Below are positions 9,501 through 18,045 of a stretch of 64,000 nucleotides of DNA, piece after piece. The notes under the pieces were generated by a model. That model was not told where the DNA came from and ran no database searches. It was given only the letters and a program-made list of their open reading frames with translations. Every line of letters starts with the position of its first letter. Position 1 is the stretch's first letter. Position numbers and translations under genes: made by a program. The DNA comes from Lepidodermella squamata (Eukaryota; Gastrotricha), in assembly GCA_047495785.1 (NCBI GenBank), contig JBLDXI010000020.1, positions 1-64,000 of the forward strand. The letters are read 5' to 3'.

Positions 9501-10583
9501 ATGTCTAACCGTAACCGTTTTGTTTCTAATAACAACGGGTTTACAGAAATTAACAACGACCGCCCGGGACGGGCCATCTTTGGCCGCTTCCGCTACGTCT
9601 ATTACAACTCGAGTCGTCACAATCCGCCCTATCAACAAGAACGGCGCGATCGTCATCAAAGCCGCTCGAAACAGACAGTCTCCGCAGCAGCGTCCAGTTC
9701 GAACACTCGATCTTACCGTTCGCACGAGGGTGCTACGCACGGCCGCTCCAGTCGCTCGCACGGGTCTGGTTCGAACGCTCAGTCAGACCGTCGGCACGCG
9801 GATGGTACGAAGCGACCGCAAGACTCAACGGACAACAGGCAGCTACCTTCTAAGGCAGCAGCAGAAGGGCAACGTCGAGCGAGGGAACATCGACAAGATC
9901 TCCTCGATCGCTTCCGCGAGAAACTCAACAATTTTATTCATCATTTCTTCATTTTAGCCAAGCTCGCCACAGCCAACTTCAGTGAAGACTACGCCAAACC
10001 TCAAAACGAGAGACCCACCACCGCTCACGAGAAGGCACTCCGGCCAGTGCTCGAGAAGTTTTTCCCGCGCGAGCATCGGTTCGAAGCTAGCACTCAGGGC
10101 ATCGTTGATTTGCTTTTTTACAATGTTGTTTCCGAGATACGTCATAAATCCATGACAGGACACGAGCAAGCTCTCGAAAGTGCGTTCACCGATGCACGCC
10201 AAGCAGCAAACTACTGCCATCCGTCGGACAGAGCGGCCCAAACGTCGCGGGTCTTCAACACTGTCGCGAGCAGCAACAGCGTGCTACGAGTCCTGCGCAA
10301 GTCGAGCAACATCTACTGGCCGGCGATCTACGAACAATTTCAATGCGCCTGCAACGAAATGAAACGCGCCATGCGCAGCCCTGACTTGCTCACCAACGTT
10401 ACGAAGGGCTGGCAGGCTTTTACTTATCACCTTGCGCAAAACAAAATACAGGCGGACCGCAGCTTACTAATTAACCCTAACCCTAACCCTAACCCTAACC
10501 CTAACCCTAACCCTAACCCTAACCCTAACCCTAACCCAACCCTAACCCTAACCCTAACCCTAACCCTAACCCTAATTTTCTGA
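9501..10583 (+). CDS. ORF b: basic protein reading into telomeric repeats
   Basis: 360 codons. The start (MSNRNRFVSNN) matches ORF c (MNHRNRYVTDN). Residues 1-140 are Arg/Ser/His/Gln-rich and probably disordered and RNA-binding. Residues about 140-320 look helical and share with ORF c the order FxEKLxxFI, a SEIR block, an Ala-rich helix, and NVxxGWxAF near the end. There is no stop before the telomere: after ADRSLL the frame enters (AACCCT)n, giving an Asn-Pro tail, then Thr-Leu after a hexamer irregularity, and stops at 10583. No known domain is recognised. Its position, 17 nt after a predicted hammerhead cut, suggests it is the main product of that RNA. I infer a gag-like protein. Confidence 0.75.
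   Translation: MSNRNRFVSNNNGFTEINNDRPGRAIFGRFRYVYYNSSRHNPPYQQERRDRHQSRSKQTVSAAASSSNTRSYRSHEGATHGRSSRSHGSGSNAQSDRRHADGTKRPQDSTDNRQLPSKAAAEGQRRAREHRQDLLDRFREKLNNFIHHFFILAKLATANFSEDYAKPQNERPTTAHEKALRPVLEKFFPREHRFEASTQGIVDLLFYNVVSEIRHKSMTGHEQALESAFTDARQAANYCHPSDRAAQTSRVFNTVASSNSVLRVLRKSSNIYWPAIYEQFQCACNEMKRAMRSPDLLTNVTKGWQAFTYHLAQNKIQADRSLLINPNPNPNPNPNPNPNPNPNPNPTLTLTLTLTLTLIF
10472..10575 (+). repeat. Interstitial telomeric tract (CCCTAA)n
   Basis: About 17 CCCTAA units with one irregular CCCAA near 10540. The orientation puts the chromosome end to the left. The tract is fused in frame to ORF b. Confidence 0.98.
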
Positions 10584-11078
10584 CACTGCGAAACATGTTC
10601 CTTATCACCAAAAAGAAATAAGAAAAAAGAAAAAATGATATTAATTTGTGTGCACCGACCGGGAGTCGATAGTGGATTTTCGTCATATTCAGGCTATAGA
10701 AAGCTCTAATCTTTGTAAAAAATAGCATGGCCTCCTAGGCTCATATCACAGGAAGTCCCGGAGGTGAAGATAATCACCCCGCTCCCTCCTGCCAAGCGTC
10801 AAGCCCTAAGGTCAAGTTGTTACGCTCAACCCGTCGGTTACCAAGACGGCTTATATTACGTCATGTCTATTGGTCTTATATATGTAAAATATCGCAAAGT
10901 TTATTATTTTCTTGCGCTCATCACGAATCTATTAATCTCTTGGTCTGACAAAAACTTTTGTTAAGCCGGTCAAGTCGCCGTCGAACAGCTGTAAAGGATT
11001 AAACTTTGTAACTATAGTTTGTGCTGTGCGACGCACAGCTGTTGTGCGCGCACCTAATTAACGCCGCGTTATAAGCGG
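10584..11078. other. Leader sequence of the ORF c unit
   Basis: No supported gene. The first 60 bases are A-rich with no other notable feature. Confidence 0.5.
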
Positions 11079-11240
11079 CTTACTGCACAGGTGCTATCGC
11101 TACCGTTGTTAAGAAGTAGCGCCTAACTCGATCTTACTGCACAGGTGCGGTCGTTATCGCTGTTAAGATGCTGCGCCTAACTCGATCTTACTGCACAGGT
11201 GCCATCGTTATCGTTGTCAAGAAGTTGCGCCTAACTCGAT
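11079..11240 (+). repeat. Three 54-base tandem repeats
   Basis: Each unit contains TTACTGCACAGGTGC, a variable middle, and GCGCCTAACTCGAT. The units differ by several substitutions. They lie 65 bases before the minimal hammerhead of ORF c and may be promoter or leader repeats. Confidence 0.85.
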
Positions 11241-11306
11241 CTCACCTGGGACCGGGCGGCGCAGCTTCCCTCATTTATATACGGTGAAAAAGTTGTTATT
11301 TTATCA

Positions 11307-11340
11307 TTGTCTCTGAAGAAACCTGAAACTAGTCAGACAA
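11307..11340 (+). ncRNA. Minimal hammerhead ribozyme upstream of ORF c
   Basis: Stem I UUGUCU (11307-11312) pairs perfectly with AGACAA (11335-11340). The core is CUGAAGA, then AACCU in place of stem II, GAAA, the self-complementary CUAG as stem III, and UC with the cut after C11334. Compared with 9455-9489, stem I changes on both sides and stem III changes from CCGG to CUAG while staying palindromic, which supports selection on pairing. The ATG of ORF c is 19 nt after the cut. Confidence 0.72.
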
Positions 11341-11461
11341 TAAAACTTTTAAAATGAATCACCGTAATCGTTATGTTACCGACAACTACGAAGGCTTTAC
11401 ATCGGCCAACTACGAACCAGCAAGGCGGTCTAACACAGGCCACTTTCGCTACAACTTCGTC

Positions 11462-11659
11462 AACTCGGCGGTAGCCGGTCGTTTAGCGCATCAGCGCCGA
11501 CCAGTTCAACGCCAGGAAGACAGTGTCAACTCGGCGGCAGCCGGTCGTTTAGCGCATCAGCGCCGACCAGTTCAACGCCAGGAAGACCGCGTCAACTCGG
11601 CGGAAGCCGGTCGTTTAGCGCATCAGCGCCGACCAGTTCAACGCCGGGAAGACCAAGTT
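11462..11659 (+). repeat. Three in-frame 66-base repeats in ORF c
   Basis: Three nearly identical 66-base units encode 22 residues each, rich in Arg and Gln. Differences are single codons (V, A or E at the fourth position). Confidence 0.93.
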
Positions 11660-12377
11660 CGCCATCGTCCCGAGCCCGAGCAACGCGCTCAAGCTCAACG
11701 CCACAACGGTCATGGCCGCCTTCGTCCCGAGCCAAGGCAGCGCTCTCCGCCTAGACAACAGTCGAGGCAAGCCCAGCCCGCTCAGACCAAGCCGGTCGAC
11801 CGTCAGCAACGCGACGCCAAGTATCGTCGGCTCATCCTCGAGCGATACTCAGAGAAGCTTGAATCCTTTATTAATCATTTTGTCATTCGAGCTCGTATTA
11901 GCACGGCCACCAACTGCGGTGGTCACACAGCACATGAAAATAATTTAGTTAAAAATATGTGCAAATTGTTTCCCTCAGATTCGCTCAACGCCGACGTCGT
12001 ACAAGTCCGGGACCAGTGGGTCAACAAGGCCATCAGCGAACTCCGTACTCGTTCGGGGTACGCTCGCTCCGTAGCCGCCCACGCCGTGTACGACGACGCG
12101 TCAGATGCGTTCAGGGGCTGTGCCAACCCCGCCGAAACAGCCGACTACGCCGCCCGCGCGTTCAACAAGGCGTGTCGTCAAGGCAGCACCGTGCAAGCAA
12201 TCCGTCAGATGCGCAATGTCAACTTGGGCGTGTCGAGGGAGAACTAGTCACCGCATGGAAAGCTGCGCTGTTCGCCATGAACGGCAAAAACCTGCGAGAC
12301 AACATTGTCTGCGGGTGGCAAGTTTTGCTTGAACAGCTAGCTCAATTTGATGAACCGAAGGACCGTAGTAACCCTAC

Positions 12378-12422
12378 TAACCCTAACCCTAACCCTAACC
12401 CTAACCCTAACCCTAACCCTTA
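12378..12422 (+). repeat. Interstitial telomeric tract
   Basis: Seven CCCTAA units joined on the right, without a linker, to the middle of another element (the 309-base repeat that starts at 12420). Confidence 0.97.
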
Positions 12423-12728
12423 GTTTTGGTTCAACTAAAGTGTGGTTCTACACTAATTGTTAACCTCAATCTTATGGTTCGGGTTCAATTAAGGCTTTTG
12501 TCTGGATGGAACTTTAAGTTATGGTTCCACGCACGACTTACGTTCAACCTTTATTTCAATTGATCATTGAAATCGGTTTAGCCCATCACCTTACTCTGCT
12601 GCTAATCCACAGATTAAAAAGTGGTTTACTCTCCTCTCACCGTTGCTAGAGTGAAATAGATCGCTAGAGCTTTTATGCCGGGGTTGCTTAGGCTTCCCGT
12701 CTGGTAATTAACCTAACCCAACCCTAAC
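12420..12728 (+). repeat. 309-base direct repeat, copy 1
   Basis: Nearly identical to 15633-15941; only two adjacent substitutions are seen. It contains one hairpin-repeat unit and the CCGGGGTT motif (12677) followed by AACCTAACCCAACCCTAAC. Its left edge abuts a telomeric tract, as expected of a 5'-truncated element. Confidence 0.95.
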
Positions 12729-13439
12729 ACTGGCTCGTGTCGTGAGTACGGCGACCCCCTAACCCTTAGACGGCCTCTTAACATACACTTTGATGGAACT
12801 TTTCTCCATCAAAACTTATTCAGGCTCAACCTGCTAGGATGACATGGAGCCTTCTTCGGGCTATAATTACCCTGCTTTTATGCTGAGGGAAAAGGGCTAA
12901 GCAATATGACTAAACAAGCTACTGTGGGACAGTCATCAATTAACCGATTGACTCCACATTTGGATTAGTAGTGAGCTATGTCAGTACCGCATCTATGGTT
13001 TGTTGGTATCGTAATCCCGGGAACAACGATTAGTGCGGTCATTAGACTCACTACACTCATGAACGATCAATTGACTGTGCGTGCACAGGCAATGACGACC
13101 GATTGGAATCATTCTATGATCCACTAATGCTTAGACTTTCCCACAACAGACAGTAAAAAGTTGATATAAGTTTGTTGTAACTAGGGTAGAGATTATCAAA
13201 CTGTCATCTATGTTGTATGTAGAGAGTTCGAGGATGAAATATCTTATCCAGCGACAGGAGTAAGAAACCTCGATTCAAAGGAACACGATGGACAACAACA
13301 TATCGGATGTCTCGGACTACTAAACGAGATGATCTCAATAGAGACCAATAGACAATGACGCATGTTGTGTATTTAGAAACCATGGCCAGAGAACAGTGAA
13401 CTTTAACAGTTAACACTAAAGCTGCAAATACACTGAGTA
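12729..13439. other. Element-derived noncoding sequence
   Basis: The first 40 bases still align with the ORF a intron region (GTGTCGTGAGTACGGCG against GTGCCGTACGTGCG). The rest shows no supported ORF or RNA. Confidence 0.45.
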
Positions 13440-13675
13440 GTGAACCTTAACTCTTAGCCTGTAGCCTGCGGCTAATTAATTTTAAAGCATGTCAACTCTT
13501 GGAAATAGGCCAAGTTCAAGCAAAATATTACGAAAATTATATCAAATCTTGAAAGAATTTTCGCGCCAGAACCCACATGGCACTAACATTTAAAGAACGT
13601 AAGAGAACGCGGTTTGTAAGGCCGTGCTTTGGAGAAATTCTGTCATTCGAGTGGATTTTGTTTTGAGCAACTAAA
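13440..13675 (+). repeat. Diverged copy of the hammerhead leader
   Basis: Aligns with 6590-6834: CTGCGGCTAA, GGAAATA, TTTCGCGCCA, AACCCAC, GTCATTCGAG and GGATTTTGTTTT blocks occur in the same order. It is clearly diverged, whereas the hammerhead that follows is identical. Confidence 0.75.
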
Positions 13676-13717
13676 GTCACTGATGAGCCTGCTGCCCACA
13701 GGCGAAACCGGTCTGAC
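13676..13717 (+). ncRNA. Hammerhead ribozyme (type I)
   Basis: Identical to 6835-6876 in all stems, loop and core, with the cut predicted after C13713. Its perfect conservation against diverged flanks implies function or recent conversion. Confidence 0.92.
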
Positions 13718-13764
13718 TATTCTGGGCGTTGCGTATTTTCCATCGTCTACTTGTGATATCCTGG

Positions 13765-13980
13765 GCCATCCTTCCATGGGTGGTGCTTTTCCTTGTTGCT
13801 CCCCTCAATGGGTGGCTTGTACTCATTGTGCTCCCCTATACGGGTGGCATTTCATGTTTGCTCCCCTGCACGGGTGGCTTGAATCCATCGATGCTCCCCT
13901 TTATGGGTGGCCTGAATTTGAATCCATTGGTGCTCCCCTTTACGGGTGGCTTGAAACCTTTGGTGCCTTCCTTCGCGGGT
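13765..13980 (+). repeat. GGGTGGC tandem array, diverged version
   Basis: About seven units with GCTCCCCTnnAnGGGTGGC, corresponding to the array at 6956-7160 but with GCTCCCC replacing GCTTCCC. Confidence 0.85.
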
Positions 13981-14115
13981 GAATTGCCATCCCGCTATAC
14001 TCCTCGAGTAATGGAACTAGACGTGGTTCCTAGCATGCCTAAAACCTTAACTTTCATGTTTTGGTTCAAGTAAGGTTTCCTTCTCTAAGGAACCTTAGGT
14101 TATGGTTCTACATTT

Positions 14116-15290
14116 TATTTTATTTATTTATTTATTTTATACCGGCTTGCAATCAATCTCAAGGATTATTAGCAATCAAAGGCGCCTCACTGTAGATATC
14201 AAAAACTTCGTATTATCCAAGTTATCAACAAACAATTTAAAATTAGCTAAAGAGCCATTAACAATGTCTAAAGGCAGCTTGTTCCATAATATTACATACC
14301 TTCTAAGAAAAGAGAACTTAAAGCAGTCTCTGTGGCACATAGGCAATGAGAGCCTGTGCGTGTCAGCATATTTGTTGCTGGATTTGTTAAAAAATAAACC
14401 AAAATCAACATCAACAAAACCACGATATAATTTAAACATTAGTATCAAGTCACGTTGACAACGTCTATTTTCGAGAGTTTTCATGCTAAACATTTGGAGT
14501 AGGACTTTGTAGTCAGTCACCCTGTAACCTGTCATCCTTTTCAGGAAATTATGCAGAACTGATTCGAGCCGACTGATTACTGTTAGCAGATATGGAGAAT
14601 ACACAGTGGAAGCATAGTCGAGGTGTGGCATTACATAGACATTAAAAGCCTTAAGTCGTAGACTATTCGATTTGAAAGTTCGCAAAATGAATCCCGAAAT
14701 CCTGTTGCACTTGGCAATAATTTTAGAGCAGTGCGATTTAAAATTTAGATTCTCGTCTACCTCAATTCCGAGGTCTCGGATCGATTTAACAAACTCGATC
14801 TCGTGACCATTTATTGAGTACTTGAAATTAGCAACTTCAGCAGATTTCTTGCCGTTGAGGCGGAGAACAAAACATTTTTGGCTATTAATGTTAAGCCCAT
14901 TGTCGGCAAACCATTCGATGATATTGTTCAAATCAGCTTGAAGACTGTGACAATCTTCCACACAAGATATCTTATTATAGATCTTAGTGTCGTCGGCGAA
15001 GTACTTAGTTAAAGAAGTCCTTATACAGTCATCAGTGAATAGCAAGTACACAACGAACAGCAAGGGTCCAAGGACGGAGCCCTGTGGCACTCCAGATGGA
15101 ATATCAAATTTGCTAGATACCGAGTTGTTTATCAGAACTTTAAAACTCCTGCCGTATAGGTAACTTTTCAGCCAGTTAATGAGATTACCACACACATTAA
15201 TCTCTTCAAGCTTGCTAATTAATATATGAATAGGTACGGAGTCTACAAGCTTGCTAATTAATATATGAATAGGTACGGAGTCAAAAACTG
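14116..15290 (-). mobile_element. 5'-truncated non-LTR retrotransposon (LINE)
   Basis: Minus-strand frame 15290 to 14176, about 340 intact codons after the first ATG. It encodes the end of RT motif A (FDSVP), GVPQGSVLGPLLF (motif B), FADDTKIY (motif C), the LGIEVDENLNFKSH stretch and the usual LINE C terminus. The 3' end has a short TAAA-type repeat (14115-14142), as in CR1/Jockey-like elements. It is inserted into the hairpin-repeat array and interrupts the telomeric element. The 5' end is truncated and carries an in-frame 39-base duplication. The clade is an inference. Confidence 0.88.
15206..15283 (-). repeat. In-frame 39-base tandem duplication in the LINE RT
   Basis: Two copies of a 39-base unit encode DSVPIHILISKL twice, immediately after the remaining end of RT motif A. 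The duplication keeps the frame open. Confidence 0.9.
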
Positions 15291-15381
15291 GGATAAAAGG
15301 GATGAGTTACGTAGATCAGCTGCGGGAAGAGCCAACTCAGATCGACGAGGGCGGCATATACGATAAACATCAATACATACA

Positions 15382-15740
15382 TTGTTGACCTCAACTTTAT
15401 AGTTGTGGTTCAATTAAGGTTGCCTTCTCTAAGGAACCTTAAGACATGGTTCTACTTACATTGCTGACCTCAACTTTATAGTTGTGGTTCAATTAAGGTC
15501 TCACTCTCTATGGAACCTTAAGTTGTGTTCTACACACTTTGTTAACCTTAACCTTATGGTTTTGGTTCAATTAAGGTCTCCGTCTGGATGGAACCTTAAG
15601 TTGTAGTTCTACACACATTGTTGACCTCAACTTTAGTTTTGGTTCAACTAAAGTGTGGTTCTACACTAATTGTTAACCTCAATCTTATGGTTCGGGTTCA
15701 ATTAAGGCTTTTGTCTGGATGGAACTTTAAGTTATGGTTC
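15382..15740 (+). repeat. Tandem array of hairpin-forming units
   Basis: Five degenerate units of about 60-90 bases. Each has two potential stem-loops. The first is AACC..AAC, UUAU loop, GUU..GGUU, with compensatory changes between units. The second pairs CAATTAAGGT with ACCTTAAGTTG. A further unit lies at 12440-12530 and part of one at 14040-14115. Confidence 0.8.
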
Positions 15741-15941
15741 CACGCACGACTTACGTTCAACCTTTATTTCAATTGATCATTGAAATCGGTTTAGCCCATC
15801 ACCTTACTCTGCTGCTAATCCACAGATTAAAAAGTGGTTTACTCTCCTCTCACCGTTGCTAGAGTGAAAGGGATCGCTAGAGCTTTTATGCCGGGGTTGC
15901 TTAGGCTTCCCGTCTGGTAATTAACCTAACCCAACCCTAAC
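15633..15941 (+). repeat. 309-base direct repeat, copy 2
   Basis: Copy of 12420-12728. In this copy the CCCTAA sequence after the CCGGGGTT motif is expanded into a long telomeric tract. Confidence 0.95.
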
Positions 15942-16009
15942 CCTAACCCTAACCCTAACCCTAACCCTAACCCTAACCCTAACCCTAACCCTAACCCTAA
16001 CCCTAACCC
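15925..16009 (+). repeat. Interstitial telomeric tract
   Basis: About 14 CCCTAA units. The tract is joined directly at 16011 to the middle of ORF c, so it replaces the missing 5' part of that copy. Confidence 0.97.
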
Positions 16010-16010
16010 C

Positions 16011-16896
16011 AGCCGGTCGTTTAGCGCATCAGCGCCGACCAGTTCAACGCCAGGAAGACCGCGTCAACTCGGCGGAAGCCGGTCGTTTAGCGCATCAGCG
16101 CCGACCAGTTCAACGCCGGGAAGACCAAGTTCGCCATCGTCCCGAGCCCGAGCAACGCGCTCAAGCTCAACGCCACAACGGTCATGGCCGCCTTCGTCCC
16201 GAGCCAAGGCAGCGCTCTCCGCCTAGACAACAGTCGAGGCATGCCCAGCCCGCTCAGACCAAGCCGGTCGACCGTCAGCAACGCGACGCCAAGTATCGTC
16301 GGCTCATCCTCGAGCGATACTCAGAGAAGCTTGAATCCTTTATTAATCATTTTGTCATTCGAGCTCGTATTAGCACGGCCACCAACTGCGGTGGTCACAC
16401 AGCACATGAAAATAATTTAGTTAAAAATATGTGCAAATTGTTTCCCTCAGATTCGCTCAACGCCGACGTCGTACAAGTCCGGGACCAGTGGGTCAACAAG
16501 GCCATCAGCGAACTCCGTACTCGTTCGGGGTACGCTCGCTCCGTAGCCGCCCACGCCGTGTACGACGACGCGTCAGATGCGTTCAGGGGCTGTGCCAACC
16601 CCGCCGAAACAGCCGACTACGCCGCCCGCGCGTTCAACAAGGCGTGTCGTCAAGGCAGCACCGTGCAAGCAATCCGTCAGATGCGCAATGTCAACTTGGG
16701 CGTGTCGAGGGAGAACTTTGTCACCGCATGGAAAGCTGCGCTGTTCGCCATGAACGGCAAAAACCTGCGAGACAACATTGTCTGCGGGTGGCAAGTTTTG
16801 CTTGAACAGCTAGCTCAATTTGATGAACCGAAGGACCGTAGTAACCCTACTAACCCTAACCCTAACCCTAACCCTAACCCTAACCCTGAGGTTTGA
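16011..16896 (+). pseudogene. ORF c, 5'-truncated copy with intact 3' frame
   Basis: Matches 11539-12420 nearly base for base. It begins inside the second 22-residue repeat, right after telomeric DNA, so it lacks the start, promoter and minimal hammerhead. It keeps the base missing at 12245, so the frame is open through NFVTAWKAAL, LRDNIVCGW and DRSNPTNP into the (NP)n tail and stops at 16894-16896, one base before the next hammerhead. It is probably not expressed as such, but it documents the ancestral C terminus. Confidence 0.88.
16851..16887 (+). repeat. Interstitial telomeric tract
   Basis: Six CCCTAA units between the ORF c copy and the next hammerhead. Confidence 0.97.
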
Positions 16897-16897
16897 A

Positions 16898-16941
16898 GTC
16901 ACTGATGAGCTACCTTAGCCAAGTAGCGAAACCGGTCTGAC
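16898..16941 (+). ncRNA. Hammerhead ribozyme (type I), second family
   Basis: Stem I GUCA/UGAC, core CUGAUGA (16902-16908), stem II GCUAC/GUAGC with a longer loop, GAAA (16928-16931), CCGG, and the cut after C16937. Stem II differs on both sides from the 6835 family (GCCUG/CAGGC), a covariation. It lies 10 bases after a telomeric tract, so the element is truncated just upstream of the ribozyme. Confidence 0.93.
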
Positions 16942-17217
16942 AAATTAGGCTAACCTCTTCATTTCTTGCTTCAAGTATCCATGTTGTATCATAATACTTT
17001 GCAGTCTTCCCATTGTCGTAATCTCTGCGGAGAGTTACGCTCAAAAACATTTCCTCTACGCAGCCTCTACGGAGTGTAGCGATCAGAACAGAGTATTTTA
17101 CGCAGCCTCTACGGAGTGTAGCGTATTTACGAATGGTCAGTATGCGTTAAACATACTAGTACCCATATAACCTTCAAGTTGTTCCCAAGTCGTTGGGTTA
17201 CAGGATTAGGACTCTTT
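16942..17217. other. Element sequence with repeated TACGCAGCCTCTACGGAG blocks
   Basis: Two copies of a 25-base block (17055 and 17099) that begins TACGCAGCCTC and ends GTGTAGCG, plus a partial one near 17020. The ends TACGC and GCGTA can pair. No ORF is seen. Confidence 0.55.
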
Positions 17218-17286
17218 GCCGGGGTTCTTTCATAAGAAACCTGTCTGGTATTCACATTGATCTAACCCTAACCCTAACCCTAACCC
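17218..17286 (+). other. CCGGGGTT hairpin motif and short telomeric tract
   Basis: GCCGGGGTT, then a hairpin whose arms (TTCTT/AAGAA) differ from other copies, then CTGTCTGGTATT and about four CCCTAA units (17262-17286). The arms differ but remain pairable. Confidence 0.75.
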
Positions 17287-17340
17287 CAACCCACACAAGG
17301 TAGAGACCCCGATCTCTAACCTCGACTCCTGAAGAGTAAT

Positions 17341-17426
17341 GGTAGGGCCCGGCTTGTTTTCCTTCTGGAAAACCCCGGTTTGCAGCTTCGTCTGTAGTCA
17401 CACACCACTCAAAAAACCCTAACATA
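17341..17426 (+). other. GGGCCCGG hairpin motif before telomere-like AAACCCTAAC
   Basis: GGGCCCGGC, then GTTTTCC/GGAAAAC with a 4-nt loop, CCCCGGTTTGCAG, CGTCTGTA, and AAAAAACCCTAAC. The homologous block at 19761-19838 keeps the flanks but has a different paired stem. Confidence 0.7.
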
Positions 17427-17725
17427 TCTTGCCCGTTCGGTCCAATGGATCACCGTGAAATTTGGGAGTTGAGACAGAGATCTCGATATAAATAAGTGTC
17501 ATCCCATGGAAATGAAAACTCAATAATTCTTTGGATCTTCAGGCATTTCTCGATTAATCGCATGGAAATAGTGTTATCGAGTCCGCTTAACGCGAATATG
17601 TGTACGGCCAATGGCGAAGGCTCCAGATCGATCCAAAATGACCTAGTTCCAAGATGTGTCCCAAGATGACGCACTGAGAACAAAACACTGCTTTACAGGA
17701 ATTGAAATCTCGCTTGTTATGTTGC
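17427..17725. other. Sequence of unknown origin inside the telomeric domain
   Basis: A short minus-strand open frame (17450-17683) has no features that support coding. Nothing else is seen. Confidence 0.4.
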
Positions 17726-17940
17726 TGGGCTCTTTGATTTTTCGAATTGCCAAAATAGTGCTTAACAGGCTATTGATTTTTTGTGATACCGGTTCATGAT
17801 TTTTGAAAAACTTTCATGAGGGCTATGTTCTACACTAAGGTGTGGTGCCCGTAACAGATTGCAATCAATAATTGAAAATTATTGTGAATTTACCTGATTT
17901 TAAATAAAAAGGTATCGATCGAATGGCCAACGTGGTCTGA
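17726..17940 (+). repeat. 215-base LTR-like direct repeat, left
   Basis: Matches 18968-19182 with one mismatch (17908). Together they flank the C2H2 gene at 18046-18797 like terminal or pseudo-LTR repeats. Confidence 0.95.
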
Positions 17941-18045
17941 ACCTCACAAAATAATCTCGGACTGAAGTGACCTTGTCGGTTAATAACTCAATCATGCTGG
18001 ATAGGAAGTTGTCAATATTATTCATGGAATTCATGAATAATAATA

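Larger units (their letters stand above)
11354..12423 (+). pseudogene. ORF c: basic protein with 22-residue repeats, full-length but frameshifted
   Basis: Starts MNHRNRYVTDN. Residues 37-102 are three tandem 22-residue units with the core AGRLAHQRRPVQR. The next 50 residues are Arg/Gln/Pro-rich, and a helical domain follows (FINHFVIRAR, AAHAVYDDASDAF, NLGVSREN). At 12245 one base is missing compared with 16716, which creates a stop at 12247. The other frame continues as TAWKAALFAM, LRDNIVCGW, then DRSNPTNP and the (NP)n tail encoded by the telomeric tract. The intact reading is preserved in the 5'-truncated copy at 16011-16896. The function is unknown; a gag-like role is inferred. Confidence 0.75.

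Noticed and set aside
10531-10728. Minus-strand ORF with a Gly-Leu repeat over the telomeric tract
   Set aside because: It is only the complement of the repeat; no coding support outside the tract.
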